Assembly (NCBI GenBank): GCA_035772785.1
Contig: JAOCPU010000070.1
Span: forward strand, 62,001-126,000
Direction: 5' to 3'
Length of the DNA: 64,000 bases
Origin: Phlebiopsis flavidoalba
Lineage: Eukaryota; Basidiomycota; Agaricomycetes; Polyporales; Phanerochaetaceae
This document shows, piece after piece, positions 1 to 11,440 of the stretch (position 1 is its first letter; each line of letters starts with the position of its first letter). The notes below the pieces were generated by a model, which made no database searches, was not told the origin of the DNA, and worked only from the letters and a program-made list of their open reading frames with translations. Both the position numbers and the translations under genes were made by a program.

Positions 1-698
1 CGACGACTTGGCTCATAGCTTGTAGCTTGAGATTCCCGCGAATGTATATCACTTAAGAAATCTCAGTGTGAATGTTTAGCAGATTAAATCCTTCGCTTCA
101 AATAGGATCCCCAAAGATAGCATAATATAAATCCTCGGGGGGACTCATGGCGATATTGTAGTTGGATCGTTTGTCATAGCTGCTGAGACGAACAAGGATT
201 TGCGTACCATGTAAGTACTGACTCGTTTGATTTTCAGCAATCAACACAAAAACGGCCTTATGATCTTCTTGACCAGACTCATGAGCTAGCAGTTAGTACA
301 TGGTAGTAGCAGGCTGATTATTCTCACATACGCTCAAGATGAACAAGGTCATCACTCCACAAGGCAAGATGGACAGATGGAACGTACGACTGGGAGTGGC
401 CTTTTGAAGATGGGCGCACGCGGCGTGATTTGGGCGCCCGGAGAAAGGCGGCGTTAGGGCGCCCAGACTCATCTCGCAGACTCGCAACCAACACAGCTTG
501 CTCTAATCCCCTACCCTCTAGTTCGCCAGGCTTGACTGACTGTTGCTAGAACACCTCTCGATAATTATTGTCCCGAATCTCAAACTCTCTTCCTCCTATA
601 TCCTGACTTCTACGCCGCATCGACTGCTTGCGTTGGACGCAGGCCGGATTCCTCGTATCTTGGACTATCGTACAGCCCCAATCGCAGGGACATAATCC
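1..698. other. Intergenic, nothing recognised
   Basis: No reading frame here resembles a known protein on either strand. The last 150 bases are presumably the promoter and 5' leader of the BSD2-like gene that follows; pyrimidine-rich stretches near 500-600 are typical of fungal leaders. Confidence 0.4.
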
Positions 699-2330
699 AT
701 GTCATCCAACGCCCGCTACGCTCCTCTACCCAATCCTCGCTCAGAAGTATGATGCTCAGAATGAGATGGAGGCAGCCCCTTTCTCGAGTCTGACGATGAA
801 GACGACCACGATCACCCGCAGGTGAGGGCTCCCAATACAAGAAACGGCTATAGTTCTCTGCCTGCTGCCGACCCCCCCAGAGATCTCCTCATCTCCTACC
901 GACGAAGCCAACTCCCGCACTGCTAACACCTACGACTTCGAGCGCATCAATTACGGTGCCGACTGGGCACAACCCCCACCAGGCTCGCCACCAGCCACCA
1001 CCCAATTCTTCCAGGTTCAAATGGGCGGAAACTCGAACGGCTTCATCCCAGACTTTTCCAGCGTAGCGAGGGGTGCACAGCAGAGAACGAGTGGATGGGC
1101 CCGGATGGTGCTGCCACAGAGGGTTGCGGAACGTTTGGGCGTGGCCAATGCTCCTGCGGAGGGCGTCGTGGGCGGTGGTACGGCCAATGACGGTGTGTTT
1201 TGCAAACGTGACAGCGAAGCCGTCTAGAGCGATACAGATCACAGAAGGTAGCCCTCGTCCTAGCATCCAGTAATGCTTTCGCTGACTTTCACCGCTCAGG
1301 CGACAATACGTACCTTGTTCCAGAAGAGTCTCAGAAAGATGCACCGCCTTCCTATGCATCTGCCCAAGCTGATGCTGTTCCGCCATACTGGGAGACTACA
1401 ATTCACGCTCCTTCTTCCGGATCCGGTCCTGGAGATGTCATGATTGATTCCTTACCCACTGGATCTCTATTCTCCTTCCTTTGGAACATGCTTGTTTCGA
1501 TCTCCTTCCAGTTTGTGGGCTTCTTGCTCACCTACCTTCTCCACACCACACACGCGGCCAAGCTTGGCTCTCGAGCTGGTCTGGGCATCACTCTCATCCA
1601 GTATGGCTTCGCCATGCGCGATGTCGTGCGGAGGATTGGAACAAGGACCAGGTCGAGAGCGAGGGGTGGGGCTGGCAGTCTACTCAACAGGGCGAAAGCA
1701 GCCGGCTCTGCCCACTTTTGGCACCGCAGCAGAGGCGGAAGAGTACTACAACAATCTGGCGGCGAACGGTACTGCGTGGCCAGAGCAGCATACCCGTAAA
1801 CGTCGGCGATGGACAACACGACTTTCTTCGGGGATGGTACGACGGAATGGCTCTCGTTCTTCCTCATGACTGTCGGTAAGTCTACACTCTCATCTTAGTT
1901 GGCGGACCAATACTCATTTACCCGTGCAGGATGGTTCGTCTTACTGACATCGCTGCTTGGCTTCTGGCGGGTGAAGCGATGGGAAAGGGGTATCTTAGCC
2001 TCCACCCCATCTTCTATTCCCATCCCTGCGACATCACCGTCCACCCCTTTCCGGTCGCTCCGCTTTCTCCTCTCGCATTTGACATGCTCCGCGCAGGACT
2101 TGGCTTCTCCGCCCGTCGCTCCAACGTAGCGGGCAACTACCCTGGCGCTGGGCATCGTCTCGGCAATTCGGACCCCAGATGAGGAGGAAGAGGAGTCTGT
2201 TCGCGAGCCTGCCCACGGATACGTCATACCCATTGATCCCAACGATCCTGAGGGCGCTGACCCGCCTCACTCGTGCGTATGTGGAGGAGGCTCGACTGCA
2301 GCGGGCTCTAGGGCCGCTGGGTTGCTCTGA
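699..2330 (+). CDS. BSD2/Ndfip-family membrane adaptor for NEDD4-type ubiquitin ligase (indel-broken)
   Basis: The reading begins MSSNARYAPLPNPRSE and continues through an acidic stretch (SDDEDDHDH), a loop containing TYDFERINYGADW and FIPDFSSVARG, two PY motifs (PPSY and PPYW near 1350-1390), then a hydrophobic block (SLFSFLWNMLVSISFQFVGF, LLTYLLHTTHAAKLGSR, GLGITLIQYGFAM) and, after an intron at about 1875-1929, a last membrane segment (GWFVLLTSLLGFW) followed by RVKRWER. This order of PY motifs before three membrane segments is that of the Ndfip/Bsd2 family, which recruits Rsp5/NEDD4 ligases to Golgi and endosomal cargo such as metal transporters. The C-terminal tail is acidic and ends with TGA at 2328. 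Several one-base shifts interrupt the frame (for example after the PRSE codons), so the protein is not open as printed. The start is the first ATG of the conserved N-terminus. Confidence 0.85.
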
Positions 2331-2739
2331 GAAATTCGTTTGCGGTGATTGAAGCTGTTGGTTTGGGTCTTCTCCAGTTGTTCGTTCCTTGTGTTCTATG
2401 TATGGTCTTTTGTCGTGATTCTTGGTGGACTAACATTCTTGACTCCTTAGTCCTTGTTGTTCGTTTCGGAGTGCATCGGATCGGACGACATCCGTTCGCT
2501 TTGCATCTAATCTGAATGCTGTACCATATATTACTGTATACAATTTGAGTGGGATATATACAGAATGAATGCAAGAGCTACGACATCCAAGGTGTGATAG
2601 ACGTGACAAATAACGCCGCCAGAACCACCTTGCCGCGAAAGTGTTGAGAAAAAACACAGACTCGCCGACCACCATCAACTACTACAGACTGGAGAGTGCG
2701 CATGACCGGGGAATCCGACAATCAGACCATCTCTTTGAA

Positions 2740-5700
2740 CATCTGCTTCTGACTTCAAGTCCTGGTTGCGGTTGGAGGTCTGGGCTGACTCTTCATCCCC
2801 CAGGTGGGCAGGAGATCCTGCGCCGACGCAAGCCTCTGTGCCGCGCGGTCTACTAAGGACATGTCCGACGCAGCGGCTTCGGGAGATTGCAACGTTCCTT
2901 CGCCTATAGGTGGTTGGATCTGGCCGAGGAGTACGCGTAAAAGGAAGAATGATTTTTCGAAAGATCTTTATTTGGGGCAGCGTATGTGGCAGCTCGACCA
3001 TGTCTTCGACACAGCGCCCTACCTCGGCTGCAGTAAGGTTGGTGGGTAGTCGGTCTGTCGGAATACACCTGCTGGAGTGTGGTGGCGATGCACAGCACGG
3101 CTGCCCGAACGATGTAGGAGCGCCTGGCCGCGTTGGCAGTCGAGGTCTTGGCCGAGGCGTCGATGGCTGTTTGGAAGCTCTCGCTCGAGACGTACGTTCC
3201 GAAGCGTTTGAGGATCGTCGTCAGATCACCGAGCAGGTGGGAGGCGCGCACGGCCTGGACATCGGGGGGATGGGCGGCCATTTTGCTCAGAAGCAGCCGC
3301 GACTACTGCAACAGTGAGCTCCAACTCGTTGATCTCGCCCGCATGATCGGCTGGGTATAAACTGAAACCTCTTCGTTTTCGTTGAGAGGAGTCAAGGGCG
3401 GAGTTTTCTCGCGTCGATTCCAGACATGAGAGTGCGTGTTTCAACAATTTGTGAGTATCTGTGGGTCACGGAGTAGTAAGCATCGGAGTTCAAGTCGCTC
3501 GGCGCAGCGAAGACCGCACCTTTTTGACGTCACATGATTTTTCTCGGTATCGTTGAAAGAGTGGTAGCATATGAAAAGACACACGCTGGGGAACCGATTC
3601 TTGCGAGCGTCGTCGAAACTCTGTTTTTCGCAGACAGCGAGGAGAGACTTGAACACCTGTTTGCGGAAGTCTTCGTCGGCCGGGGATCCAGTCATAGCCA
3701 CACGGTCAGCGACTCTGTCGAAAGCAATAGGATCAACGAGAAATGGTGGAACGGCTCAGATATCCAGCTGCAGTCGCACTTTTCTTGCAAATCAGCGTTG
3801 AGCGGTAGAGCGTGCAGCAAGAATACCACTGTACTGATCCACAAAGCTGGGGTCGACGGCTGGAGAGGGCCCACCGACTAGGTAGGTAGGTAAAGCCTTC
3901 GGTAGATATGACTCACGCTCCGACCGTCCAATGAAGCGAACGCATAAAGCGCGCTCTGACTTGGCAGACGAAGGAAGAGTAGCAGAAGATCGGCGAGCTT
4001 GTTGTCGGTTAGGAGTAGCCTCTGGCGCAACGGACGATGGGCAGAGATTCTCATCTGCAGTATCGTAGGCTGGGATTGGCCGAAGCCATGTCTTCTTCCG
4101 ACTGCTGTGATAAACGTATTGCTGCGGCGGGTCCAAAAGCTGTTTGCCTCGGCATTGAATAACCGCAGAACGGAATGAGACATCCCACGCGGGCGCTTCC
4201 GTGCTTGCGAGCACACATCTTCGTCTTTGTTGTGAACGCTGATTTGATGTTATCTGGCGACCGACAATTCGGACATGAATTCCTTCAAAGGCCCCTCGAG
4301 AGCTTTCAAGTTGAGTCGTTCTCAGCCAATGGGATGGAAGACATAGTACCCCGCAATTGATGGCTATGCGCGGTAGCAGCGTCGTCTATAGCGCTGTCGG
4401 TTTCGGGATGGTTGCAGTTCCTAACGCGTCTGAAGCAGTAGGAGATAATCGAGGATACCAAGAGGACAAAGCACCACCGCAAGACACGCGATGATAGCGA
4501 CCGGTGCCAGGGCGAGACATATCGCGGCTATACCCGAATGCACACCGCCCAGAAAAAAGGAATAGTACGCGAAGCCATGAGAGCAGCGAACGTGACTGGG
4601 TAAATTGACTGTTGATGAGGCAATGGATACAGGGTAAGCATCAAGACTGCGGCGGCGGTGGTCCGGCAGATGTTCCATACAAAAACTGCCTGTTTGGGAT
4701 AAGGGGCGATCTGAACGGGCATTGAGGCCACTGAGAGGGCACGTAGCAGCAGAAGCGCAATATACGAAAAAAGATGGGGCAATTCCTGTCACGACGGAGA
4801 ATGGCTTGATAATAGGGTGGTCGAGCCCTTCAAGGAATAAGATAAAGCCGGCCCTTTTTTTGAACAGGACCAGTGAAGTTTGAACCATGACGGGGATGAG
4901 GTTAATGATGTTGGGCACCTGCCAATAGAGCAGCGATGCCAGGTGGTTCTGGCGAAGAATGACAGATTGTGCGGTGGGATGTTTTTTGCGGATGAGGAGG
5001 GCGCGGAGCCATTTTTGCTGTACCGCGATGGCTAGGAAAGAGGAGGTGAGACTGAGAGACAGACTGATGAACCAGAGGGAGTTGATCTTGACGTCGATCG
5101 CTCGGGGAGTGAAGGGCGCAGCGACCTCAGGTGTGGTAGTGGAACCCGTGGAATCGGTTGGGCCGTAGAGAATGATGAAAGCTGGGACGATATTTGCTGC
5201 AGCAGGTCCGCAGAACGGTCGCCCGGATCTTGCTGTAGCGAACACTTGTACGACTGTATACGTCAACTGTAAACGCTGTGACTACAGCGGAGAGCAATCC
5301 AGCCTGAACGCGCATCATAAGGTGTGTCGTAGGCAAAGGAGGGGGTGCTCCACGTACGAAGAGACCAGAAGATTGTCCATCTCGTCCTTCCATGTATCGA
5401 CCTTCTCCTTCTCAAACTCCTTCGTACAGTCTAAAAGCGTGGACCACGCTTCCGGAACCTAGTAGCAATTCAATAACCTTTCAATCGTCAGCCATACACA
5501 TTACCCACTGGAAGTAAACCAGACGTCGATGGCCCCTTCTAATCAACCGATCTGGTCAGCAAATATCAACACTCTGGCCCTTGGACAGTGACATACGCAT
5601 TCCGGTGACGCATGACTCTCGGTAAAGGTGGAAGTGTTCTGCTGCTGCTCGGTTTCATCTTGCGGGACAGTGGGTTGAAACTGTCGCGACAAATATTGTG

Positions 5701-5780
5701 AGGGGCCGCGCGATACCCAAGCGAAGAAATATCTATAGTACCTTTTCGTCCTTCATGTCAACACCCTCAATGGACGACAT
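2740..5780 (-). CDS. DUF6535 transmembrane protein, copy A (indel-broken)
   Basis: On the minus strand a short first exon (MSSIEGVDMKDEK, ATG at 5780) is followed by an exon with QPTVPQDETEQQQ, then by the family core: AWSTLLDCTKEFEKEKVD, the membrane-proximal motif WKDEMDNLLVFV, GLLSAVVTAFTVDVY, and further down FTPRAIDVKINSLWFISL, SLSLTSSFLAIAVQQKWLRA and ASLLYWQVPNIINLIPVMVQ. These are the conserved blocks of DUF6535, an uncharacterised four-to-five-helix family expanded in Agaricomycetes. The C-terminal half (about 3700-2745) is a soluble region with YVSSESFQTAIDASAKTSTA. A TATA box lies at 5849-5856, 69 bases upstream of the ATG. Copy C at 17936-21161 is an inverted paralogue of the whole gene. 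Function unknown; multiple indels. Confidence 0.85.
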
Positions 5781-5848
5781 AGTCGTGGTGACGATGAAAG
5801 TTCACGGTTTGAGGAGAGGAGCTAGCGTTTACCGCCCTTCCAGTCGTG

Positions 5849-5856
5849 TTTATATA
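5849..5856 (-). promoter_or_regulatory. TATA box of DUF6535 copy A
   Basis: On the minus strand TATATAAA sits 69 bases upstream of the ATG at 5780. The surrounding block (ATCCTTCAAGGGATATATAA) is nearly identical to the block upstream of copy C, so the promoter was duplicated with the gene. Confidence 0.7.
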
Positions 5857-5899
5857 TCCCTTGAAGGATTCGGACTGGCGCAGATCTCGTGTCGAGGTT

Positions 5900-6925
5900 T
5901 ACCGTGCATGTCCCTTGGCTGCTCGCGCATCTGGCGCAGTCACCCTCAAAGATGGTCTGTGCATGTCGAGCGGGGTACCGTTATCTATTTGAGGCAGTAT
6001 GAGATGGCCACAAATCATCCAGTCAACTTCACGACTCTCGACGATACCAAGATTAATGCATCTTCTGGAGCGCTTAGGCCTCGAAACTTGCCCTCGCCGT
6101 GAGGCACTTCCGTGCATCGCGACATCCGACAGGAAGGAGGAATGGAACGAAGCCATGCCTGACAGGTGTGGCTCCATCGTGGTGGCCGGGTGGAATGGAC
6201 TACGAGGCATTCTTGGGAGGGTGTGAGATCGGCATACAGCGCAACATTCAGGTGCACAAATACTGGATGGTGACGCCAAAACGCGATCAGCATGACAATG
6301 CATCGGTACAAGAGTCTGTATATGCGTCCTCACCGGCGTCTTGAAAGTTCACGCCGAAGGGAGCCACACAGGCGATCTCAAGGATGCGCCGCAGCAGGAG
6401 TAACAGATGTACGAGTGCATCCAGGTGCATCCCCGTCGGAAAGTATTCAATCCGTGCGGCACGTTGGCAGCCTTGAGTTTGATTTCTCGATGGATGCCAC
6501 ATTGGCGTGACACGGCTGAATGTAGCTACCCCAAGGCCTAGTATCTTTGGGATCCGCGACATTTTGACGACTGCATGGAAGTCGTCCCCGTTGTTTGATA
6601 TATATGTATCGGACCGACAGAAAGTGAGTCCAGTACTCCAAACACATGTCAAGAAACTCACTGCAGCGAGGGCGATATAGTATCTGCTCCTAGTCACCAA
6701 GTTGTGCGTCATGACTCCTGGTGGAGTACACGTAGACGCCCTCCTAAAACATGACCGATCCACGATGTGTACAAACATCAATGAGTTGATCTGAAGAGAG
6801 AGTGCACAGCAAACTTCAAAGAGGTCAACACCATCGGAACCGTGTTCAAGTTCCACCACGAAAACTATAGCTAGCGGGCCGTGGCAAACGGCAAAACGAG
6901 CGCATAGTAGTATTGATGCCATCAT
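5900..6925 (-). CDS. Unknown hydrophobic gene X1, upstream partner of DUF6535 copy A (degenerate)
   Basis: A 212-codon open stretch at 6925-6287 on the minus strand contains hydrophobic segments (GPLAIVFVVELEHG, YYIALAAVSFLTCVWS) and ends in a leucine-rich segment (LDALVHLLLLLRRILEIAC). A related sequence lies at 10900-11440, on the same strand and at the same distance from another DUF6535 gene. The block at 6306-6334 matches 11289-11317 at 23 of 29 positions and includes a GGTGAGG that looks like an intron donor. I do not recognise the family. The 5' part may extend to about 7900. Coding content beyond the open stretch is uncertain because of indels. Confidence 0.45.
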
Positions 6926-6999
6926 TTCTGAGGAGTTCGCTGAATCCGAATCGATTTGATTATCCGCTGCTATAAAGTCTATATGCGTGTGGAATTGTA

Positions 7000-9000
7000 C
7001 GGTGCTTATTTACACACACCTCAAGGTATTCTAGTCATAACATTTCCAACACCTACCCCGAATTTTGAGTACAGGTCTTCTTCTCCGATTGCACGCCCAA
7101 GCTCACTCTTCCCCCAAGGTGACAGGAGAAACTACATCGACGCAAGTCTCCAGTGTGTGGCGCGATCTAGACTCCCAAAACAACGGGTATTAGTCATGAT
7201 ATCATCCACCGAACACTGTATTATGATGTAGCATAGACACGAGAAAACGAAATCACCACCAGCTATGAGATGAGTCGTTAAAACCATTTTATTTACATAG
7301 TAGGACCGATATGACCAACTATAGAGTCCATGTAGCTCCGCAGGCCAAACTTGGGTAGTGTATGGAGATCCGCTGTAGAGAGAAAAACACAAAATTTGCC
7401 GCCAATCGACTATTTGGCTCACACCATCTCTTTGTGTCGTCTACCTCCTGCACGACACCCAGCCTTTCACCAGATGTTGCGCGAGTTGAGCCTTCTCTTC
7501 TCCGTCCAGGCACGGACATGCCAAAAGGTCACCGATGGGAGTAACAGGGGGCTCCCCCGCGGATGGTTCTGCCCACTGAGCGAGTGTCGGACGATGATAC
7601 GTCGAATTGGTGCATATCGGATTGAAGCATCGCAGAACTCCTTGAAGCGGCGAATTGCTATGTTCCATGCGTCGGACTTGGACTGTGCAGCAATTCTGAG
7701 GCGTTCGATGAATTGGTTGATTTCTTCAACTGTCTCGCGCGGCACGCGCCATTTTCCGCTCTGGTGTAGGCATGCCAAGGAGAGAACAATGGAACCCATG
7801 GCAAGTGTAGAGTCGAAGAAAACGTCGGTCCCCTTCCCATATCATACTCTAGTATTCCTTTATTCGATGTACGAGCGGGAATGTCGATGCAGGTGTCGAG
7901 GACAAGACCGGAATTTTCTGTGGGAGGATGCTCTCTAGACTATCCGACATCTTGTACTCCTCATTGTGTCCAGCTTTCGTGAGCGGGGGAGTAGTGAGCA
8001 AGACCAGCTAGAGCCGTGGCAACGGCTGCGAAGACAGTCTCCCGTCTGTTCGACTCATCTGAACGTGTTATTAACGTGTCACGAGGAATGGCTGGGGGGC
8101 GGGAGCCGGCTGTTTGCCGAGGTGATTCTATGCACATGAGCGCTAACTTGACCATTGGAAGAATATCTGGAAATTCGAGAGAAGATGAAACGAAATTCAG
8201 CCTCATAGAGTGAAACTGAAGGTAATAAAGAATATACCTACCATGGTCCTGGACCCCTGTAGTTTGCCTATCGCAGTCTCACTGCTTACGTCGTAGCAGC
8301 ACAAGAAAAGGCATAGGTGGGGATACTTGGTTTTCTAGGATCTTTATTTCCAACGTTCGCATGGCTCTGGTCGCGATATGTGAAGCAAGCAAGATTCCAA
8401 CATGAGCGCGTAGGTTCCAATGCGCGCTTTCAGACTGTGTGTGTCGCAACGTGAATTGAGATCCTTGTGAGCAGATCAAGATACCACATGGTAGCAAGAG
8501 AGCTGGTGTCCCTAGTGCAATCGACCCAGTTCCCGAGGTCTCATATCGGACTGGATAGGTAATGCACCAGAAGTAGAAAGGCCCTGTATTTCACAAAAAC
8601 AAGTTCCGCGGACGTGTGGATCGACACTGGAGGATACATCGTTTGCGGGATTGAAAATAAAACAAGGATGATACATGGGGCACCGTCGTATATTTCTGGC
8701 TGTGCGTACCGAAGATCCAATGAAGGACACCAGGCAGAGAGCTGTCTACGCTTTGGAAGAGTTTTCATATAGCGGACCTAATCTCGCCGAATTCATCTGT
8801 GGGCGTGGACTCCAGCGCTCGGATTAAGAGCGAATCCCTGTGTCAAATATAGGAGTGCGTGGTTGTGAAAAGGTGGTTCTCGGACTGCTGGTGCTGTTTC
8901 ACTCAGCACGCGATACCATCGCGACGCGCGTCCAATAGTTTGTTTGATTCAGCGGAGGGTACTGACAAATGTTTGCCATGGACGCACTCTCCCAGGGCTG
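7000..9000. other. No gene assigned; possible remnants on the minus strand
   Basis: Open stretches occur on the minus strand at 7799-7467 (SDAWNIAIRRFKEFCDASIR) and 8497-8279 (WNLRAHVGILLASHIATRAM). They could be pieces of one indel-broken gene, perhaps the 5' part of X1 or a separate gene, but no family was recognised and no start or stop can be fixed. Confidence 0.3.
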
Positions 9001-9049
9001 GGGGGTCGTCCAGTCTCAAACCTGAAGCCCTAAGCGTTTGAAGCCAATT

Positions 9050-10700
9050 TCTTCATCTGGGCGGACAGTGTCCACTGTCCAATAATCGGTTTAGGCAGCA
9101 AGGGCCAGTCACGGGAGAGAAATCGTACCCTGCAAACAAGATGTTTCTTCTTCAGGGACGCTGTTTCGTGGCGGGTAGGGGCGGGGGGGGGGGGGGTGGG
9201 GGGGGGGTAGGGCACGGTACCGACTGTGTGGCATTCGGGGGAGGGCGGTGTGGACACCGTATGGGGGCTGGATGCGCACCTGGCGCTGAGCGGCAACGAT
9301 TGGCGTCTCTTCCGGAGCTGCGCAGATCTTCCGAATAGGTGCTCGTGGCGGGTGACCCGAGAGGTAGAGGCAACAGTACCAGAGTAGCATGCACGTGACG
9401 TATGTAGGGATCACGATAATGCACCCTAAGGCGAACGCTAGAAATGCACATCCACTGACAATAATGGTCACTGCAAAGTAGGTATACCCGTAGCAGATGA
9501 CTGCTACGACGCCGACCTATTTCCAGAAGGCGTCCGCAGATGCGCAGGATGAATATCACAGTGGGGATCAAAGGGGAGCGGAAGGGGGCATGCAGGCCAC
9601 CACAATAGGAAGCAGCAGGAGCCCAGCGTACAAGAACAACGGGGTGCCGGTGACGATGGAGAAACGGGCGGTCGTGATATGATGATTTGAACCTTGGAGG
9701 AAGAGGACCAAAGCCCACGAGAAACAGTACAAGAGCAGCCTGAAGTAGGGTGGGAAGGGAAGTTGATGATGTTGGGAAGCTGCCAATGAGAACAGGGATG
9801 CCCAGTTGCTCTGATGGAAGACGACGGACTGAGCAATGGGAAGATTCTGAGGCCGTGGAAGGGCGCGAAAGCCACTGTTGCACTGCAAGAGCCAAGAATG
9901 AAAAGCCGATGTAAGGCTGAGAGAAAGGCTGAGAAAACCAGAGAGAGTGATCTTTAACATCAACGGCACGAGTCACTGCAATGAAATGCGTCCTGTCCGC
10001 CGTTGAGGCGTTAGAGCCGAGGTTCACAGGCGTCGTTTGAGAGCTGCGATAAGATCTGCTGCAGCAGATCAAGCAGACCGTTTAGCACAGGATCTTCTTC
10101 CAGTTGTTTAGACGACTCGACGACAAAACCAGTTAATAACAGCGGAAAGTAAACCGGCCTGCATCGAGACATCAGTCTCTTTTCTTGGAAACCAATCGCC
10201 AGCGTGACGTACAAACACCAGAAGATTCCCCATGTCTTCCTTCCAATCGGAGATCCCAGCTGCTCCTTTTCCAGAGCCCTGGGTAAATTTCACAAGAGGT
10301 TTCAGACTCCAAGAATCTTCAATCTGTACAGGTATCAGAGCACGCGTGAAGCCCAAGGCGATTTGTGTACCGTGGCAGGTTTTGATGATGAAACAGGGTC
10401 CCTAGTAAGCGCCAGATTTCAGCAAATGGAGACTGCTCCTGAACACGTCCACTCACAGCATCATGACGGACCGCATTTGGAGGGGACGAGATGTCGTGTT
10501 TTGCTCATCGGCGGAGTTGGTACTTAATGGTTCCTCTATCCGGACTGCCACCGACACTGAGAGGCCCAGGCTCAGCTTTCATTCGGGGGTACGTGGTGGC
10601 CATGGTAATGGCGTAGCGACGAGGTCTGAACGTGCGGGGAAGATGCTGAATCCTGGGACGCTGTCTTTTGTTGGACATTGCGGAGGGTTTGATTACAGGC
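9050..10700 (-). CDS. DUF6535 transmembrane protein, copy B (indel-broken)
   Basis: Minus-strand pieces give the DUF6535 order: DWKEDMGNLLVFVRH, GLLSAVI, GFVVESSKQLEEDPVLNG, LLDLLQQILSQLSN, then RAVDVKDHSLWF, LSLSLTSAF, LALAVQQWLSR, NWASLFS, LPNIINFLP and QAALVLFLVGF. It is more distant from copies A and C than they are from each other. A TATA-like box lies at 10825-10833, so the start is expected near 10700, but the first exon cannot be placed. The 3' part runs into long G tracts at 9183-9207, where the reading is unreliable. Function unknown. Confidence 0.75.
9183..9207. repeat. G homopolymer tracts (14 and 10 G)
   Basis: Two G runs separated by a single T, preceded by a GTAGGGG. On the minus strand this would read as a proline run at the 3' end of DUF6535 copy B. 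Tract length is likely to be mis-called. Confidence 0.9.
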
Positions 10701-10824
10701 CCTTCGAAACATATCATGTGTGTATCTGAATGCAATGAGGCGGGGAAGTGTTCGGGTGCGCTTACAGCCAGCAAACGCGCGTTTCCGAGGAATGTATGAG
10801 CGCAAAAACTCATTGAGTTCTGAG

Positions 10825-10833
10825 ATTTATATG
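10825..10833 (-). promoter_or_regulatory. TATA-like box upstream of DUF6535 copy B
   Basis: On the minus strand CATATAAAT lies 456 bases downstream of the conserved X2 block at 11289-11317, matching the 450-base spacing seen between X1 and the TATA box of copy A. Confidence 0.45.
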
Positions 10834-10899
10834 TATCTTTCGAAAAAGTTGAATTCGGGAGCCTTTGCATCGATTTATGAGGCATCACCGATTGTGAGG

Positions 10900-11440
10900 G
10901 GGGTTAGATCGTCTGGAGCATATTCTATCTTGGAAGGACGAGGTCGTCACCTTATGAGAAAGACGACTGCTAGCTTGGCCCACTAAGAATGGCAGCGCTT
11001 GCTTGCACGCTCGGGAGTCCTTCTGTGGGCAGCTCAACTCAAACATGCGGCATAGGAGCTTGATAAGAGATTCCGTCCCGGCAATACTGATGACAGCCTA
11101 TAGAATGAATAGCATCTGTAGAAGGAATAGCGACCCGGCGGCCCTTGGATGCGGGGCGCCGCGTGCAGCAAAATACTATTGCGCAATGTGGATCGTCAAG
11201 TGTGCTGCAGTAGTTAACACCCCGGTGTCATTATTTCACCTCATCTACATTGAACACAGCAGAAAGGGGCGTGAGTGAGCTTGACTGGGTTGAAGAGTAG
11301 ATATATGCGGCCTCACCTTGCCATACTGCCCGTGGGGATGTGGCGTGATATTGTACGTCGAATATCGATGTCATCCAAGGGAAATCTAGCACCTCGCAGA
11401 GGAGAAGTAACAGATTTACTGACCACGAGCTTGCAAACTG
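10900..11440 (-). CDS. Unknown gene X2, paralogue of X1 (degenerate)
   Basis: The block at 11289-11317 and the upstream stretch that includes CTGTTACTTCTCCTCTGCG on the minus strand align with X1 at 6306-6420 (CTGTTACTCCTGCTGCG). Both share a putative intron donor GGTGAGG. The frame is not open for long and no family was recognised. It lies upstream of DUF6535 copy B in the same orientation, as X1 lies upstream of copy A. Confidence 0.35.

Noticed and set aside
5900..7440. X1 as a DUF6533/DUF6534 membrane protein
   Set aside because: Hydrophobic segments are compatible, but none of the diagnostic motifs of those families could be read.
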